Source: an uncultured Prevotella sp.
GTDB taxonomy: Bacteria > Bacteroidota > Bacteroidia > Bacteroidales > Bacteroidaceae
Reading direction: 5' to 3'
Assembly: GCA_900317685.1 (NCBI GenBank)
Contig: ONHQ01000002.1
Location: 62,001 to 126,000 of the forward strand
DNA: 64,000 nt
This document shows positions 18,523 through 27,728 of the stretch, piece after piece. The notes under the pieces are model-generated. The model saw only the letters and a list, made by a program, of their open reading frames with translations. It ran no database searches and had not been told where the DNA came from. The position numbers and the translations under genes are program-made. Each line of letters opens with the position of its first letter. The first letter of the stretch is position 1.

Positions 18523-19554
18523 TTAGAACAACTCGGGCTGCATAGGATTCGCCGAACGTATGTTCCGGCCTAAGTGCTCGTAAGCCAGTGCCGTCGCCAT
18601 GCGTCCGCGTGGTGTGCGCTTGATAAATCCCTCCATGATCAGGAAGGGCTCATAGACTTCCTCCACCGTGTCGGCATCCTCACCGATGGCTGTGGCAATG
18701 GTAGAAACACCGACGGGACCGCCCCGGAACTTGTCGATGATCGTCAGCAGGATCTTGTTGTCGATCTCGTCAAGGCCGTAGGAGTCGATGTTCAGCGCGC
18801 CCAGCGACAGCTGTGCGATGGCTGAGGTGATGGTGCCGTTGCCTTTCACTTGTGCGAAGTCACGTACGCGGCGGAGTAGTCCGTTGGCAATACGTGGCGT
18901 GCCACGGCTGCGCCGTGCTATCTCCATGGCTGCGTCGTCTTCGATAGGCACTTTGAGGAGCATGGCCGACCGCTTGATGATTTTCTTCAGCGTCTCCGGG
19001 TCGTAGTACTCCAAATGCATGTTGATGCCAAAGCGGGCACGCAACGGTGCGGTGAGCATACCGGAGCGCGTGGTGGCACCAATGAGCGTGAAGGGGTTCA
19101 GATCGATCTGTATGCTTCTTGCCGACGGGCCTTTGTCGATCATGATGTCAATGCGGTAGTCCTCCATGGCGGAGTAGAGATACTCCTCCACGACGGGTTG
19201 TAATCGGTGGATCTCGTCGATGAAAAGCACGTCGTTGGGCTCCAGCGAGGTGAGGATGCCGGCCAGATCGCCCGGCTTGTCCAGTACGGGACCGGATGTG
19301 ATCTTGAAGCCTACGCCGAGCTCGTTGGCGATGATGTTGCTCAACGTCGTCTTTCCCAGACCCGGAGGGCCGTAGAGAAGAGTGTGGTCGAGGGGCTCGC
19401 CACGATATTTGGCCGCCTCGACGAAGATGCGCAGGTTGTCTACGACCTTCTGCTGACCGTTGAAGTCGTCGAAGCGCAGAGGACGCAGCGCGTTCTCGAA
19501 TTCTTTCTCTGTTGAGGAGAGCTTTTCCTCATGTATGTCAAAGTCTTCTGCCAT
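18523..19554 (-). CDS. ruvB: Holliday junction branch-migration ATPase
   Basis: RuvB hexamers drive branch migration of Holliday junctions with RuvA. The 343-residue length is typical. The Walker A motif [18 protein letters not shown] lies near residues 60-77, Walker [11 protein letters not shown] near 110-119, sensor 1 LIGATTRSG near 157-165, and the C-terminal winged helix contains [12 protein letters not shown] near 310-321. ruvA is not in the window. The next gene upstream, dus, begins after a 173-bp gap rich in short G-rich and CGCGC-containing repeats, so the two are probably transcribed separately. Confidence 0.97.
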   Translation of the reverse strand: MAEDFDIHEEKLSSTEKEFENALRPLRFDDFNGQQKVVDNLRIFVEAAKYRGEPLDHTLLYGPPGLGKTTLSNIIANELGVGFKITSGPVLDKPGDLAGILTSLEPNDVLFIDEIHRLQPVVEEYLYSAMEDYRIDIMIDKGPSARSIQIDLNPFTLIGATTRSGMLTAPLRARFGINMHLEYYDPETLKKIIKRSAMLLKVPIEDDAAMEIARRSRGTPRIANGLLRRVRDFAQVKGNGTITSAIAQLSLGALNIDSYGLDEIDNKILLTIIDKFRGGPVGVSTIATAIGEDADTVEEVYEPFLIMEGFIKRTPRGRMATALAYEHLGRNIRSANPMQPELF

Positions 19555-19727
19555 TGTTTGTTGATGATTGCTTGTTTGTTAAAGGGGGAGAGGAAGAGCG
19601 GGAAAGCGGGGGAGCGGGAGAGCGGGGGAGCGGCTGCATAGCAGCCACATACAGAACACAGCGATAGTGAGGGGCAAACGATGTTGCAGGGCTTTGCGCG
19701 CCGCTCTTTAGGCTTGCGCGCGCCGCT

Positions 19728-20795
19728 CTAAGCCTGTGTTTCTCCGTCCTTTGCCTGTGTTTCTCCGTCCTTTGCCTGTGTTTCTTCGCTCTTTAAGTAG
19801 GCGCGGCACTGCTCGAGGATGGCGGTGAGGTCCTCAACGGTTTCTGCTCTGAGCATGGCGATGCGCGTCTGGCGGAAGTTGGGAATGCCTTTGAAGATCG
19901 GGGAGGCGGCCAGATGACGGCGTGTGTGGAGGATGCCGCGGTACTCGTCAATGCGCTCTACATTGATGCGCAGCTGTTCTTCCAGGATGTCGATCTTGTC
20001 GTCTATGGTCAGGACGGCGGGTGCTACAGGTGTGCCGCCCTCTTTGCGCGTCTTCTCGGCGTCGATATATTGCCGCATCTCTTGGAATATCCAGGGATGA
20101 CCAAAGGTAGCCCGGCCCACCATCACGGCGTCTACACCATAGTTGTCAAAGGCCTCTTCCGCCTCCTGCGGCGTGGTGATGTCGCCATTGCCAATGATTG
20201 GGATATGGATACGTGGGTTGTCTTTCACTGCTTTTATCAGTGTCCAGTCAGCATCGCCGGTATACATCTGGCTGCGCGTGCGTCCGTGGATCGTCAGCGC
20301 TTGTATGCCGCAGTCCTGCAACTGCTCAGCCAAGTCCTTGATGATCAGGTTTTCTTTGTCCCATCCCAGCCTCGTCTTTACCGTTACTGGCGTTTTCACG
20401 GCTTTGACGACCTCTCTTGTGATGTCGAGCAAGAGCGGGATGTTTTTGAGCATTCCTGCTCCGGCGCCTTTTCCGGCCACCTTTTTCACCGGGCATCCAA
20501 AGTTGATGTCGATGATGTCGGGGTGCACCGATTCCACGATTTTAGCCGCCTCGACCATTGAGTCTACGTCTTTGCCATAGATCTGAATACCTACCGGCCG
20601 CTCCTCATCATTGATGTGCATCTTGTCGAGTGTGGACTTGATGCTGCGGATGATTGCGTCGGCCGAGACAAACTCAGTATAAACCATAGCCGCGCCAAAC
20701 CGTTTGCAGAGCATACGGAAGCCTACGTCCGTCACGTCTTCCATGGGAGCAAGGAAGAGCGGGCGTTCACCGAAGTCAATGTTTCCTATCTTCAT
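19728..20795 (-). CDS. dus: tRNA-dihydrouridine synthase (DusB type)
   Basis: Dus enzymes reduce uridine to dihydrouridine in tRNA with FMN and NADPH. The 355-residue protein begins at the ATG at 20795 (MKIGNIDFGERPLFLAPM). FMN-binding and substrate motifs are LAPMEDVTDVGFRM near residues 13-26 and TEFVSADA near 39-46. The catalytic cysteine is in NFGCPVKKVAGKGAG near 97-111, and VKTRLGWD near 140 and HGRTRSQMYTGDADW near 168-182 complete the site. The very C-terminus carries a 7-residue tandem repeat (KDGETQA twice, preceded by a degenerate copy) encoded by 21-bp repeats. A -7 element TACCTTTG (20812-20805, minus strand) precedes it. Confidence 0.93.
   Translation of the reverse strand: MKIGNIDFGERPLFLAPMEDVTDVGFRMLCKRFGAAMVYTEFVSADAIIRSIKSTLDKMHINDEERPVGIQIYGKDVDSMVEAAKIVESVHPDIIDINFGCPVKKVAGKGAGAGMLKNIPLLLDITREVVKAVKTPVTVKTRLGWDKENLIIKDLAEQLQDCGIQALTIHGRTRSQMYTGDADWTLIKAVKDNPRIHIPIIGNGDITTPQEAEEAFDNYGVDAVMVGRATFGHPWIFQEMRQYIDAEKTRKEGGTPVAPAVLTIDDKIDILEEQLRINVERIDEYRGILHTRRHLAASPIFKGIPNFRQTRIAMLRAETVEDLTAILEQCRAYLKSEETQAKDGETQAKDGETQA
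19733..19795 (-). repeat. 21-bp tandem repeat coding the Dus C-terminus
   Basis: Two exact 21-bp copies (19733-19753, 19754-19774) and a diverged third (19775-19795). They encode KDGETQA repeats. Copy-number change would keep the reading frame. Confidence 0.85.
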
Positions 20796-20832
20796 ATATG
20801 AGTGCAAAGGTAGCGAAAAAAAGTGGGAAAAC

Positions 20833-21963
20833 CTATTTCAGCAAGTGATAGAATCCTCCTGCATAGGGCTTGACGACTCCTTTCATCTCCAAAGCGAATA
20901 ATTTGGCCTGTACCGTACCGATGTTCAGTGCCGTTTTTACAGCGATGATGTTAGCAGGCAGATCGTTTTGTGTTTGCAGCAGTGAGGTGATTTTTTGCTC
21001 CTCCTCGTCGAGTTCCGGGAACATCTGCCGCTCTATTCCCGCCTTTCTCATTTGGTTGATTTGCAGTTCGTCCTGCCATCCCATGGCTTTGACAAAGTCC
21101 ACTGCCGAAGTGATCAGCGCAGCTCCGTTGTCGCGGATCAGGTGGTTGCAGCCTTCACTATAGGGCGCGCCTACCGGTCCCGGGAAAGCAAAGACGTCGC
21201 GGTTGTACTCTCTGGAGATGCGTGCCGTGATGAGTCCGCCTCCCTTCTCAGCGCTCTCCACGACGATCGTAGCGTCGCTGAGGCCTGCCGTGATGCGGTT
21301 TCGGCGCACGAAGTTGAGCTTGTCGATCTTTGTGTGCGTCATATACTCCGTGAGCAGTCCGCCGTGGAAGACCATCTCGTTGGCTGTGTCGCGGTGCCGC
21401 GGCGGGTAGAGGTCATCGAGGCCATGTGCCAGCACGGCCACCGTGTCCATGTTGTTTTCCAGTGCATTGCGGTGTGCATGGATGTCAACGCCATAAGCCA
21501 GCCCGCTGACGATCAGCGTGTCGGGGCACAGCCGACTCAGATCCGCGATGAAGCTACGGATGAGATCCTGTCCGTAGGTGGTGCAATGACGTGTGCCGAC
21601 TACCGCGATGACATGTTGCCGGTTGAGGTCTGCCTGTCCCTTGTAGAAGAGCATGAGTGGCGGATCCGTGCATTCTGTGAGCCGTTTAGGGTATTTGTCG
21701 TCGTTCATGCACAGCATCTGTATGTCGTGCTCCCTGCAATAGGCCAGTTCCTCCACGGCTCTGGGCCTCATAGCTTCGGCGTCCATCAGGTCTTCAGCAA
21801 TGCGCTGAGGCAGACCGGGAAAGGTCGTCTTGAGATGATCGCGTTGCCGGATGATCTCAGTGGCGGAGCCCAGCTGCTTATAGAGCTCCACCATCGTGTT
21901 GAGATGGAAGTAGCTGAGGCGTGTGAGGATGATGGTGTTGATGATTTCCTCGTCAGTGATCAT
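20833..21963 (-). CDS. dprA: DNA-processing protein DprA
   Basis: DprA binds incoming single-stranded DNA during transformation and loads RecA. The 376-residue form starts at the ATG at 21963 (MITDEEIINTI); an in-frame extension upstream overlaps the thioesterase and is unlikely. The Rossmann-like domain shows VIAVVGTRHCTTYG near residues 112-125, IVSGLAYGVDIHAH near 149-162, and GGGLITARISREYNRDVFAF near 233-252. A C-terminal winged-helix segment is present near 305-370. It lies 16 bp after the thioesterase gene and 37 bp before dus, so an operon thioesterase-dprA-dus is plausible. Its presence hints at natural competence in this lineage, but no other competence gene is in the window. Confidence 0.93.
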   Translation of the reverse strand: MITDEEIINTIILTRLSYFHLNTMVELYKQLGSATEIIRQRDHLKTTFPGLPQRIAEDLMDAEAMRPRAVEELAYCREHDIQMLCMNDDKYPKRLTECTDPPLMLFYKGQADLNRQHVIAVVGTRHCTTYGQDLIRSFIADLSRLCPDTLIVSGLAYGVDIHAHRNALENNMDTVAVLAHGLDDLYPPRHRDTANEMVFHGGLLTEYMTHTKIDKLNFVRRNRITAGLSDATIVVESAEKGGGLITARISREYNRDVFAFPGPVGAPYSEGCNHLIRDNGAALITSAVDFVKAMGWQDELQINQMRKAGIERQMFPELDEEEQKITSLLQTQNDLPANIIAVKTALNIGTVQAKLFALEMKGVVKPYAGGFYHLLK

Positions 21964-21979
21964 GCTTAGAGAATAGCGT

Positions 21980-22438
21980 CTATTTAGAAATATTGTTGTC
22001 AGCAGCAGTGATGGGCGTGCCGTCCTTTTCGAATCGGTCAATGACGGGCAGGAAGGCATCGTCGTAGTCTTTGCTCACACCGAGCCGTCCGTTGATGAGC
22101 GTGACCAGTTCGGTGTCGGCATGGAAACAGAGCGCATTGTCGGAGACGCGGTAGATGTCGTGCTCAAAGACATAGCGTACGCCCTCTTTGTGAAGGTTGA
22201 GGCACGAGAGGAACTCGTCGTCGCATTTCAGTGGCCGCTTGAATTGCAGTTGCATCCGGGCCACGACAGCGTCCACGCCCTTTTCGTGCAGGTCGGCAAA
22301 GCTCACGCCGAGGGCACGGAGAAAGCGGTGACGAGTATGCTCGGTATAGTGGAGATAGTTGGCGTTGTTGACGATGCCCTCGATGTCGCATTCGTAATCG
22401 CGCACCTCCATACGGGTTTCAAAGAGATAAGATTTCAT
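21980..22438 (-). CDS. Acyl-CoA thioesterase of the hotdog 4HBT type
   Basis: A 152-residue YbgC-like thioesterase. The start at 22438 (MKSYLFETRMEVRDYECD) is preferred because hotdog thioesterases begin close to the first strand. The family signature is DIEGIVNNANYLHYTEHTRH near residues 18-37, where the aspartate and the NNANYLHY segment form the catalytic region. It would hydrolyse acyl-CoA or acyl-ACP thioesters; the chain length is not predictable. It is 44 bp downstream of the DUF2851 gene and directly upstream of dprA. Confidence 0.88.
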   Translation of the reverse strand: MKSYLFETRMEVRDYECDIEGIVNNANYLHYTEHTRHRFLRALGVSFADLHEKGVDAVVARMQLQFKRPLKCDDEFLSCLNLHKEGVRYVFEHDIYRVSDNALCFHADTELVTLINGRLGVSKDYDDAFLPVIDRFEKDGTPITAADNNISK

Positions 22439-22482
22439 GAGTGTTGAGTGATATTTATTCATTCTTATTTATACACTATACA

Positions 22483-23778
22483 TTATACATTTCTCAGGTA
22501 TTCATATCCGAATCGGCAGCGAAGGCAGTCCTTGCGGTCGCAGTATTCGTTTTTCAGTTGGATGAGAGCCTGAGAGTCACCGGCGTTTTCTACGTCGAGC
22601 CCGCATTGTTTCCACATTCTGACGATATGGTTATCCTCAGCTTTGAGCTCCTCTAGGAAGTCGAAGGCGCGGTCGCAGAGCCTGTCGTCCTCTTTGTGTC
22701 TGCCGTAAGCGAAGAGCATGGGCACCACCGTGTTGATCGTCAACACGGTGACAGAGTCTTTCGACAGTCGTTTTTCAGCCTTCTTGCTTTCCGTTCCGAA
22801 GGTATAATGCGTTTCCCAGTAGGGTGTCGCCTCGGTGTCGAAGAGTTGCTGCACCTCTTTCAGCGTCTTGCAGTCGACGAGTTGGCTCAGTCCTGTCCGG
22901 CGATGATAATAGAGATTGGCCAGTTGCGAGATGCGTATCGTTGGGAAGTTCTGTGGTCTCAACCTTAGGAAGCGCCATCGCTGTCCACTGATGGGCTCCA
23001 ACGAAAACTTATGAGCGAGATAGAGATATTCGTGTCTTAGCCTTTGAAAGTACTCGTCTTCCTCAGCTTGCTTTCTGTGTCGTTGCGGCATGTCGTCGGT
23101 GTTGAGCATTCCCGCCTGCCCCATAAAGATCGCCTCAATCTGGAAGAGATCATCGCGGTGGTGGTCTACGTCATGTAGTGGCACGTGTAGTGCCCACTGC
23201 TCAAACGCCTCGCTGTTGATGCTGAAGCCGAAGCTTCGCGCCAGCGTGACGAAGTAAGCCTGCTCCCAGGAGCCGTTGGCGATGGCTACGCGCTGGCGTA
23301 TCTTCTCTGTCTTCTGTTCGAGGCGCTCAGTCTGTAGCGCGCTCATCCACGAGTGAACGGTCAGCCGTGATAGCTGCGGAATGATGCGATAGCAAGGCGG
23401 GTATTGGTCTTCCTGCAACAGCTCGTGGTAGTGTCTTTCCACCGTCTCGGGCACTTCCATCTCCAATTGCGGCAGTACATCGCCATTGGCGGTCTTCACC
23501 TCAGTGTCAGCCTTCCCCGTGACGTGCAGCACCACATTATTATAATGGTCGTCCTTCTCGTGTCCGTGGAGATACCAGTCCGACGACTTGTCGTGGATCT
23601 CCACGTTTCCCACCCACAGCGTGCCGTCGATCTTCACCTTAGCGTTGAAGAAGTCGGGACCCGCATTTCGGTTGTGCAGTCCCGGATCAATGACCTCCAC
23701 GTCTTGTCCGCTGGTGGTCTTGAGTTGTTGTAGTGGGAAGAGCCTGTGCTTCCAGCAGTAGTGCAATAGCTGTTCCAT
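22483..23778 (-). CDS. DUF2851 family protein
   Basis: A 431-residue protein of the DUF2851 family, found almost only in Bacteroidota. The recognisable N-terminal part runs from MEQLLHYCWKHRLFP through HNRNAGPDFFNAKVKIDG and WVGNVEIHDKSSDWYLHGH, with DxxHYxNVVLHV following. The acidic/histidine pattern (NAGPDFFNAKV, GNVEIH) suggests a metal-binding or nuclease-like fold, but no function is established. The C-terminus has four cysteines in CDRKDCLRCRFGYEYL plus MWKQCG, possibly a metal site. The start codon at 23778 is chosen from the family N-terminus. A -7 element TATCTTTG (23847-23840, minus strand) lies upstream. Confidence 0.85.
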   Translation of the reverse strand: MEQLLHYCWKHRLFPLQQLKTTSGQDVEVIDPGLHNRNAGPDFFNAKVKIDGTLWVGNVEIHDKSSDWYLHGHEKDDHYNNVVLHVTGKADTEVKTANGDVLPQLEMEVPETVERHYHELLQEDQYPPCYRIIPQLSRLTVHSWMSALQTERLEQKTEKIRQRVAIANGSWEQAYFVTLARSFGFSINSEAFEQWALHVPLHDVDHHRDDLFQIEAIFMGQAGMLNTDDMPQRHRKQAEEDEYFQRLRHEYLYLAHKFSLEPISGQRWRFLRLRPQNFPTIRISQLANLYYHRRTGLSQLVDCKTLKEVQQLFDTEATPYWETHYTFGTESKKAEKRLSKDSVTVLTINTVVPMLFAYGRHKEDDRLCDRAFDFLEELKAEDNHIVRMWKQCGLDVENAGDSQALIQLKNEYCDRKDCLRCRFGYEYLRNV

Positions 23779-23855
23779 CTGATGGCTTTTATAGTATTTT
23801 GGTTTGGAGAATCTTCGCTGACGCAAGGAGACTCATTTGCAAAGATAAGAAAAAA

Positions 23856-23884
23856 TCCCGCATCTGTGTACAACAGATGCGGGA
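23856..23884. terminator. Bidirectional terminator
   Basis: TCCCGCATCTGT (23856-23867) pairs over 12 bp with ACAGATGCGGGA (23873-23884) around a 5-nt loop, with A-rich sequence on the left and TTTTTC on the right. It would end the PCMD/calycin operon coming from the right. Confidence 0.85.
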
Positions 23885-23978
23885 TTTTTCTTTGGCGACA
23901 AAAAGATGTAAAGTTTTCTTTTCTCGTCTCTTTATTGATAGTCAGACAGTTGCTTGCGTTTTCTGTCTTCCGGAAAGC

Positions 23979-25529
23979 TTATTTCAGCACTTTCTTACCG
24001 TTGAGGATGTAGACGTTGCCGTGGTGCATGGTCTTCACCTCGCGTCCGTTGAGGTCATAGACCTTGCTGTCGTTGTTGGTAGCAGTTTTGATTTGGCTGA
24101 TACCAGTCTCTGCTCCCTTGTTGATAACGAGGGTATATGTCTTGATCGTCTGCAGGTCGTCAGAGCAGTAGAGCAGTTGCAGTTTGCGCTGATCGGCGGA
24201 AGAGCTGAGCTCGCTGACGGCAGCGAAAGAGCCCTTGTTGGCTGTGGTGGCGTCAACAACGGCGGTGGCCGGATCGACAGCAGTCGTGGTTACTTCGGCT
24301 TTGTCAAGCGTGACGGCATGACCGTTGACGGTTACTGCAGGCTTGTCTACATTGTAGATGAGGCTGATGTCGTCGACGTAGAGATTGTCAGCGGCAGAGC
24401 CTTGACCGGGATCGGCGTTGGTGGAGATGGTCACGAGCAGAGCTTTGGCTTTCACATCATTGCCAGTGTACTTAAACGGCACGACGATGCGCTGCCATTC
24501 AAAGTTGTTGGAGGCAATCTGAGCGTTCTTTGCTGTGGCTACCACATTGGTGTAGTCTTTGTCCTTTGGGTCCTGATAATATGTACCATCGGTGATGGCT
24601 GCACTGACCGTAGCATAAGGATGGTCGGCATTCGGCGTGCCTTGCTTGAACTTCACCCAAACGGCGATGGAGTCTGGCGTGCCGTCCATGAGTGCATAGA
24701 ACGGGTCGCTGTGACTGTCAGTAGAAGTGTTGTCTGTGGAGAGAAAAGCGCAGTTCTTCGTGTCAGCGGCAGTCATGGCTCCTGCCTGCATGCGTCCTGT
24801 GGTGATAGTGCCGTTTGCGACAATGCCAAAGACAGAGGCCGAGGTGAGCAGCAGACTCTTTTTGCCCGTAGCGCCACTGCGTACGACGTCGGAGGAATAG
24901 GTGTGTGGATCAGAGAAAGCATTGGCGGCCTGAACAAAATCACCCGTAGCGGAAGCGAAGGAGTGCCAGTTCAGAGGCTCCTCCACGTTGACTGTTATTT
25001 GCTTATAAGAATCGTCGAGTTTAGTTATCTGCTCTGTGCGATAATCCTCAAACCCGCTGTTTGGCAGCTGATAGTTGTCTCCAAAGGTGACGTGAATGGT
25101 CTGTTTCAATGTCTGTTGCATGTCGATGTCGATAAGCGTATAGAGCTTCTCATTATTAACAAGCAGTTTCAGATCCAAAGGAATGGTTCCCAGCATAGGG
25201 CCCATCCATGTGTCAACATTGGGATCGTCGCCTTTTGTGATGGTAATATCCCGGTGTGTAGACACCACGTCGCCTTTGCTGCTTGTTGCAGCCTCCAGGT
25301 TGTTGAGTGTGATGTTTCCGATACCCATGGACTGATCGCCTATCTTCAGCATGAAATTCTTCAAGTTGAAGTTGTAGGTACCATCGTTGTTTTTGTCCAC
25401 GCTGATGGTTGCTGTTTGTCGCGTAGCCGTACCATTGACGGTCACGACGAGTGTTTCGGTGTAGTCCTTGGCGCTCATGCTCAGTGAGGAGAGCAAGGCC
25501 AGGGCTAACGAGAGTAATGTTTTCTTCAT
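23979..25529 (-). CDS. Exported calycin-like/PCMD-domain protein
   Basis: A 516-residue exported protein. A signal peptide is clear (residues 1-20, LLSLALALLSSLSMSA). The N-terminal third (KDYTETLVVTVNGTATRQ onward) resembles the calycin-like domain of Bacteroidota, and the middle (LPNSGFEDYRTE, SDVVRSGATGKKSLLL, ADNLYVDDISLIYN) fits the PCMD (putative carbohydrate metabolism) domain. The C-terminus (SKVYDLNGREVK, NVYILNGKKVLK) is the short tail seen on many Prevotella exported proteins and resembles a sorting/anchoring tail. It is the last gene of a three-gene minus-strand cluster with an outer-membrane barrel and a lipoprotein. Ligand unknown. Confidence 0.7.
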   Translation of the reverse strand: MKKTLLSLALALLSSLSMSAKDYTETLVVTVNGTATRQTATISVDKNNDGTYNFNLKNFMLKIGDQSMGIGNITLNNLEAATSSKGDVVSTHRDITITKGDDPNVDTWMGPMLGTIPLDLKLLVNNEKLYTLIDIDMQQTLKQTIHVTFGDNYQLPNSGFEDYRTEQITKLDDSYKQITVNVEEPLNWHSFASATGDFVQAANAFSDPHTYSSDVVRSGATGKKSLLLTSASVFGIVANGTITTGRMQAGAMTAADTKNCAFLSTDNTSTDSHSDPFYALMDGTPDSIAVWVKFKQGTPNADHPYATVSAAITDGTYYQDPKDKDYTNVVATAKNAQIASNNFEWQRIVVPFKYTGNDVKAKALLVTISTNADPGQGSAADNLYVDDISLIYNVDKPAVTVNGHAVTLDKAEVTTTAVDPATAVVDATTANKGSFAAVSELSSSADQRKLQLLYCSDDLQTIKTYTLVINKGAETGISQIKTATNNDSKVYDLNGREVKTMHHGNVYILNGKKVLK

Positions 25530-25589
25530 AATTTAAACCTTTTACTTTAGAAAAAACTAATAATAATATATGTTTCTGATTTCAATGAT

Positions 25590-26351
25590 TTACCTGTGTT
25601 TGAGCCGATAGCTCACGCCCACGGAGGCGTAGATAGGGTAGAGCGTCTGCTCCACGGCCGTGAAACCGCTGTGGTGTATGCCGCTGAGTCCCCAGCTGAG
25701 GTTGGCAAAGACCGCCGTGCGCTGCCAGATGCGATATTCTCCGCCGACATCCACGCCCCATTGCAGGTGACGCATGTCATCGCTGAAGTCATAGTCGCCG
25801 CGCGTGCTCTCGTCGCCACCGAGAGTCACCTTGGCACCCGTGGGATCGCCTACACGCAGGTAGCCGTCGTGGGCGTAGCCCGTGAACTTACGCTGGGTGA
25901 GCACCGAGAGATAAGGTCCGGCATGGAGCGAAAAACGGTTCGTAGCCTGCCAACGGGCGTGCAGAGGGATCGTGAGCATCCACTCCGTCACCTCTGTCGT
26001 GACGTCGCCGGTGAACATGCCGGCGAGCTTCTCGCCGCCGCGCACCACTTCCTCGTGGTAGTTCTTCACGCGTGCGTCCTCTTTCATGCCTTTGTTTTCT
26101 ATTTGCAGGCCGAGTGTCAGTCCCCAGTGGTCGTCAAGGGCTTTGTCAGCCTCTACGCCGAGCACCAGGTTAGGTTGCAGCGTGTAGCTGTTGAGACGGC
26201 GTATTGATGCCGGCATGCCCACGGGCGCCGTTCCGCCGATATTGTAGCCGATATGCAGTTTCAGTTCCGTGTTGTCGGTCAGTCCTTTGGCCTGTGCGTT
26301 TACGGCAAGGGCGGGCAGGAGAGCGAGGGCGAGTGCTTTTATTTTGTTCAT
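25590..26351 (-). CDS. Outer-membrane beta-barrel protein (PorT-like)
   Basis: A 253-residue predicted outer-membrane barrel. The signal peptide covers residues 1-21 (IKALALALLPALAVNAQA). The remainder alternates amphipathic strands (for example WGLTLGLQIENKGMK, MLTIPLHARWQAT, LHAGPYLSVLTQ, VFANLSWGLSG) and ends with PIYASVGVSYRLKHR, a typical barrel terminus. It lies 19 bp after the lipoprotein gene and 60 bp before the calycin/PCMD gene. Its likely role is as membrane partner of the two PCMD proteins; no substrate is inferred from sequence. Confidence 0.75.
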   Translation of the reverse strand: MNKIKALALALLPALAVNAQAKGLTDNTELKLHIGYNIGGTAPVGMPASIRRLNSYTLQPNLVLGVEADKALDDHWGLTLGLQIENKGMKEDARVKNYHEEVVRGGEKLAGMFTGDVTTEVTEWMLTIPLHARWQATNRFSLHAGPYLSVLTQRKFTGYAHDGYLRVGDPTGAKVTLGGDESTRGDYDFSDDMRHLQWGVDVGGEYRIWQRTAVFANLSWGLSGIHHSGFTAVEQTLYPIYASVGVSYRLKHR

Positions 26352-26370
26352 CGTCATGGTGTCTAAGAGA

Positions 26371-27525
26371 TTATTGTTCTTTCTTACATGTCAGTCTCAC
26401 TTTGTCGACGCAGAGCGTGGAGCCGACAGCACCCTCAAACTGGTCACCGTCGGCACTCGACGAGAAGACGATGGTGAGGCTGTAGCCGCGCTGCTTGAGC
26501 AGGTCGAGGTCGATGTCACTGAGATATTTAAAGTCGATGGAGAACGGCGTCCATTCCTTGGTGGGTTTCACTATGCCCATGTCAGCGATGGCGACGATCT
26601 GCGGACTTGTCTTCACATTGTCGCCGTAGAGCGTGACAGCGTTGCCCTGGTCGTCGTGGTTGCGGTAGAGCACGGCGTAGATGGCGGCCTGGTCGGTGCG
26701 GTCAGCCACGGCGTTGCCCTTGGGATCCTGGAAGGTTGCTCCCGGCTGATAGGTATAGTATCCTGTGAGCGTCATCGGCTGTCGGTCGAAGACCTGTCCG
26801 AAGTGTGTAGCCTTCATGGCGTCGGTGAGTGCGCTGGCCATGTCGAAGGTGCCGATGAAGAGGTTTCCGGCCGCGATGCGCTTGTTGACCATTGCCCCGA
26901 AGGGTCCCGTGCTGCGTGTGGTGAGCTTCACGGCCGCACCGTCGTAGCCGTTGACCAGCGGTGCCGTCGGGTATTCGTCGGGCTTGGCCGAGCCCATGCT
27001 GAGGCTGAAACCAGGGTTGCCGTTGGCCCATTCGCCCGCATTGCTGCCGTCGTTGCGCAGGATATGCCAGACATAATAATGTCCTTTCGGCTCCAGCTCA
27101 TAGTGCTCAAAGTCGAACTTCACCGTGTCGTTGGTCATACGTGTCGTCGGCCTTACCTCCACCGTGTAGTTGCGGTGCCAGTGCCCGTCCTCCGAGACCA
27201 CCTGATAGTGCCACTTTCCGCCGTTCTTCTTGTCGACCTCGCTGCCGGTCATCACCGCTTTGGCACCCGGCGTGAGCCGCAATGTCGGTGTGAGCAGGCT
27301 GAGGTCAGCCTCGTGTTCGCGTCTTACCTCAAAGGAGATGAGGCTGTCGGTGGACAGCACATCCTTTGCGGTGTCGGACAGCTGATAGAAAGTAGCCAAG
27401 GGGTTGTCGGTGTGCAGACTCACGTGCGTGATGTCGCACTCGCTGTTGAGCGGTTCCTCTTTGAAGCAGGAACTGAGTGTCAGCGTAGCAGCCAACAAGG
27501 GCAGTGTGTAGATGTACTTATTCAT
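26371..27525 (-). CDS. Surface lipoprotein with PCMD domain
   Basis: A 384-residue lipoprotein. The lipobox LSSC ends the signal peptide at residue 20, and the mature N-terminus CFKEEP fits the X-K-(D/E)2 lipoprotein export signal described in Bacteroidota, so surface exposure is likely. The body contains a DUF-like Ig region (ITHVSLHTDNP to WHYQVVSEDGHWHRNYTVEV) and a PCMD domain from about residue 130 (VKFDFEHYELE, GYDGAAVKLTTRS, TGYYTYQPG, CVDKVRL at the end). It is the first gene of the cluster and has a TACCTTTG -7 element 47 bp upstream. No catalytic residues are evident. Confidence 0.75.
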   Translation of the reverse strand: MNKYIYTLPLLAATLTLSSCFKEEPLNSECDITHVSLHTDNPLATFYQLSDTAKDVLSTDSLISFEVRREHEADLSLLTPTLRLTPGAKAVMTGSEVDKKNGGKWHYQVVSEDGHWHRNYTVEVRPTTRMTNDTVKFDFEHYELEPKGHYYVWHILRNDGSNAGEWANGNPGFSLSMGSAKPDEYPTAPLVNGYDGAAVKLTTRSTGPFGAMVNKRIAAGNLFIGTFDMASALTDAMKATHFGQVFDRQPMTLTGYYTYQPGATFQDPKGNAVADRTDQAAIYAVLYRNHDDQGNAVTLYGDNVKTSPQIVAIADMGIVKPTKEWTPFSIDFKYLSDIDLDLLKQRGYSLTIVFSSSADGDQFEGAVGSTLCVDKVRLTCKKEQ

Positions 27526-27571
27526 TCTTCAGAACTGTAAATATAAGAGTTGTCTTCCCTGAAAACATTCG

Positions 27572-27579
27572 CAAAGGTA
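27572..27579 (-). promoter_or_regulatory. Probable promoter of the lipoprotein-barrel-PCMD cluster
   Basis: Reads TACCTTTG on the minus strand, 47 bp before the lipoprotein start. No clear TTTG -33 at the normal spacing. Confidence 0.5.
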
Positions 27580-27728
27580 CACGTTTTTTTTCTAAATGGA
27601 TGTTACCAAAGGGATAATAGCGGTTAAAAGTATCTAATGCGGTTCATTTTGAATAATTTAAGCGACAAAAACAACGTCTTTTGCCATAAAATCGCTAATT
27701 TTGCAGAAACGTTTAATTCCGGAAATAC

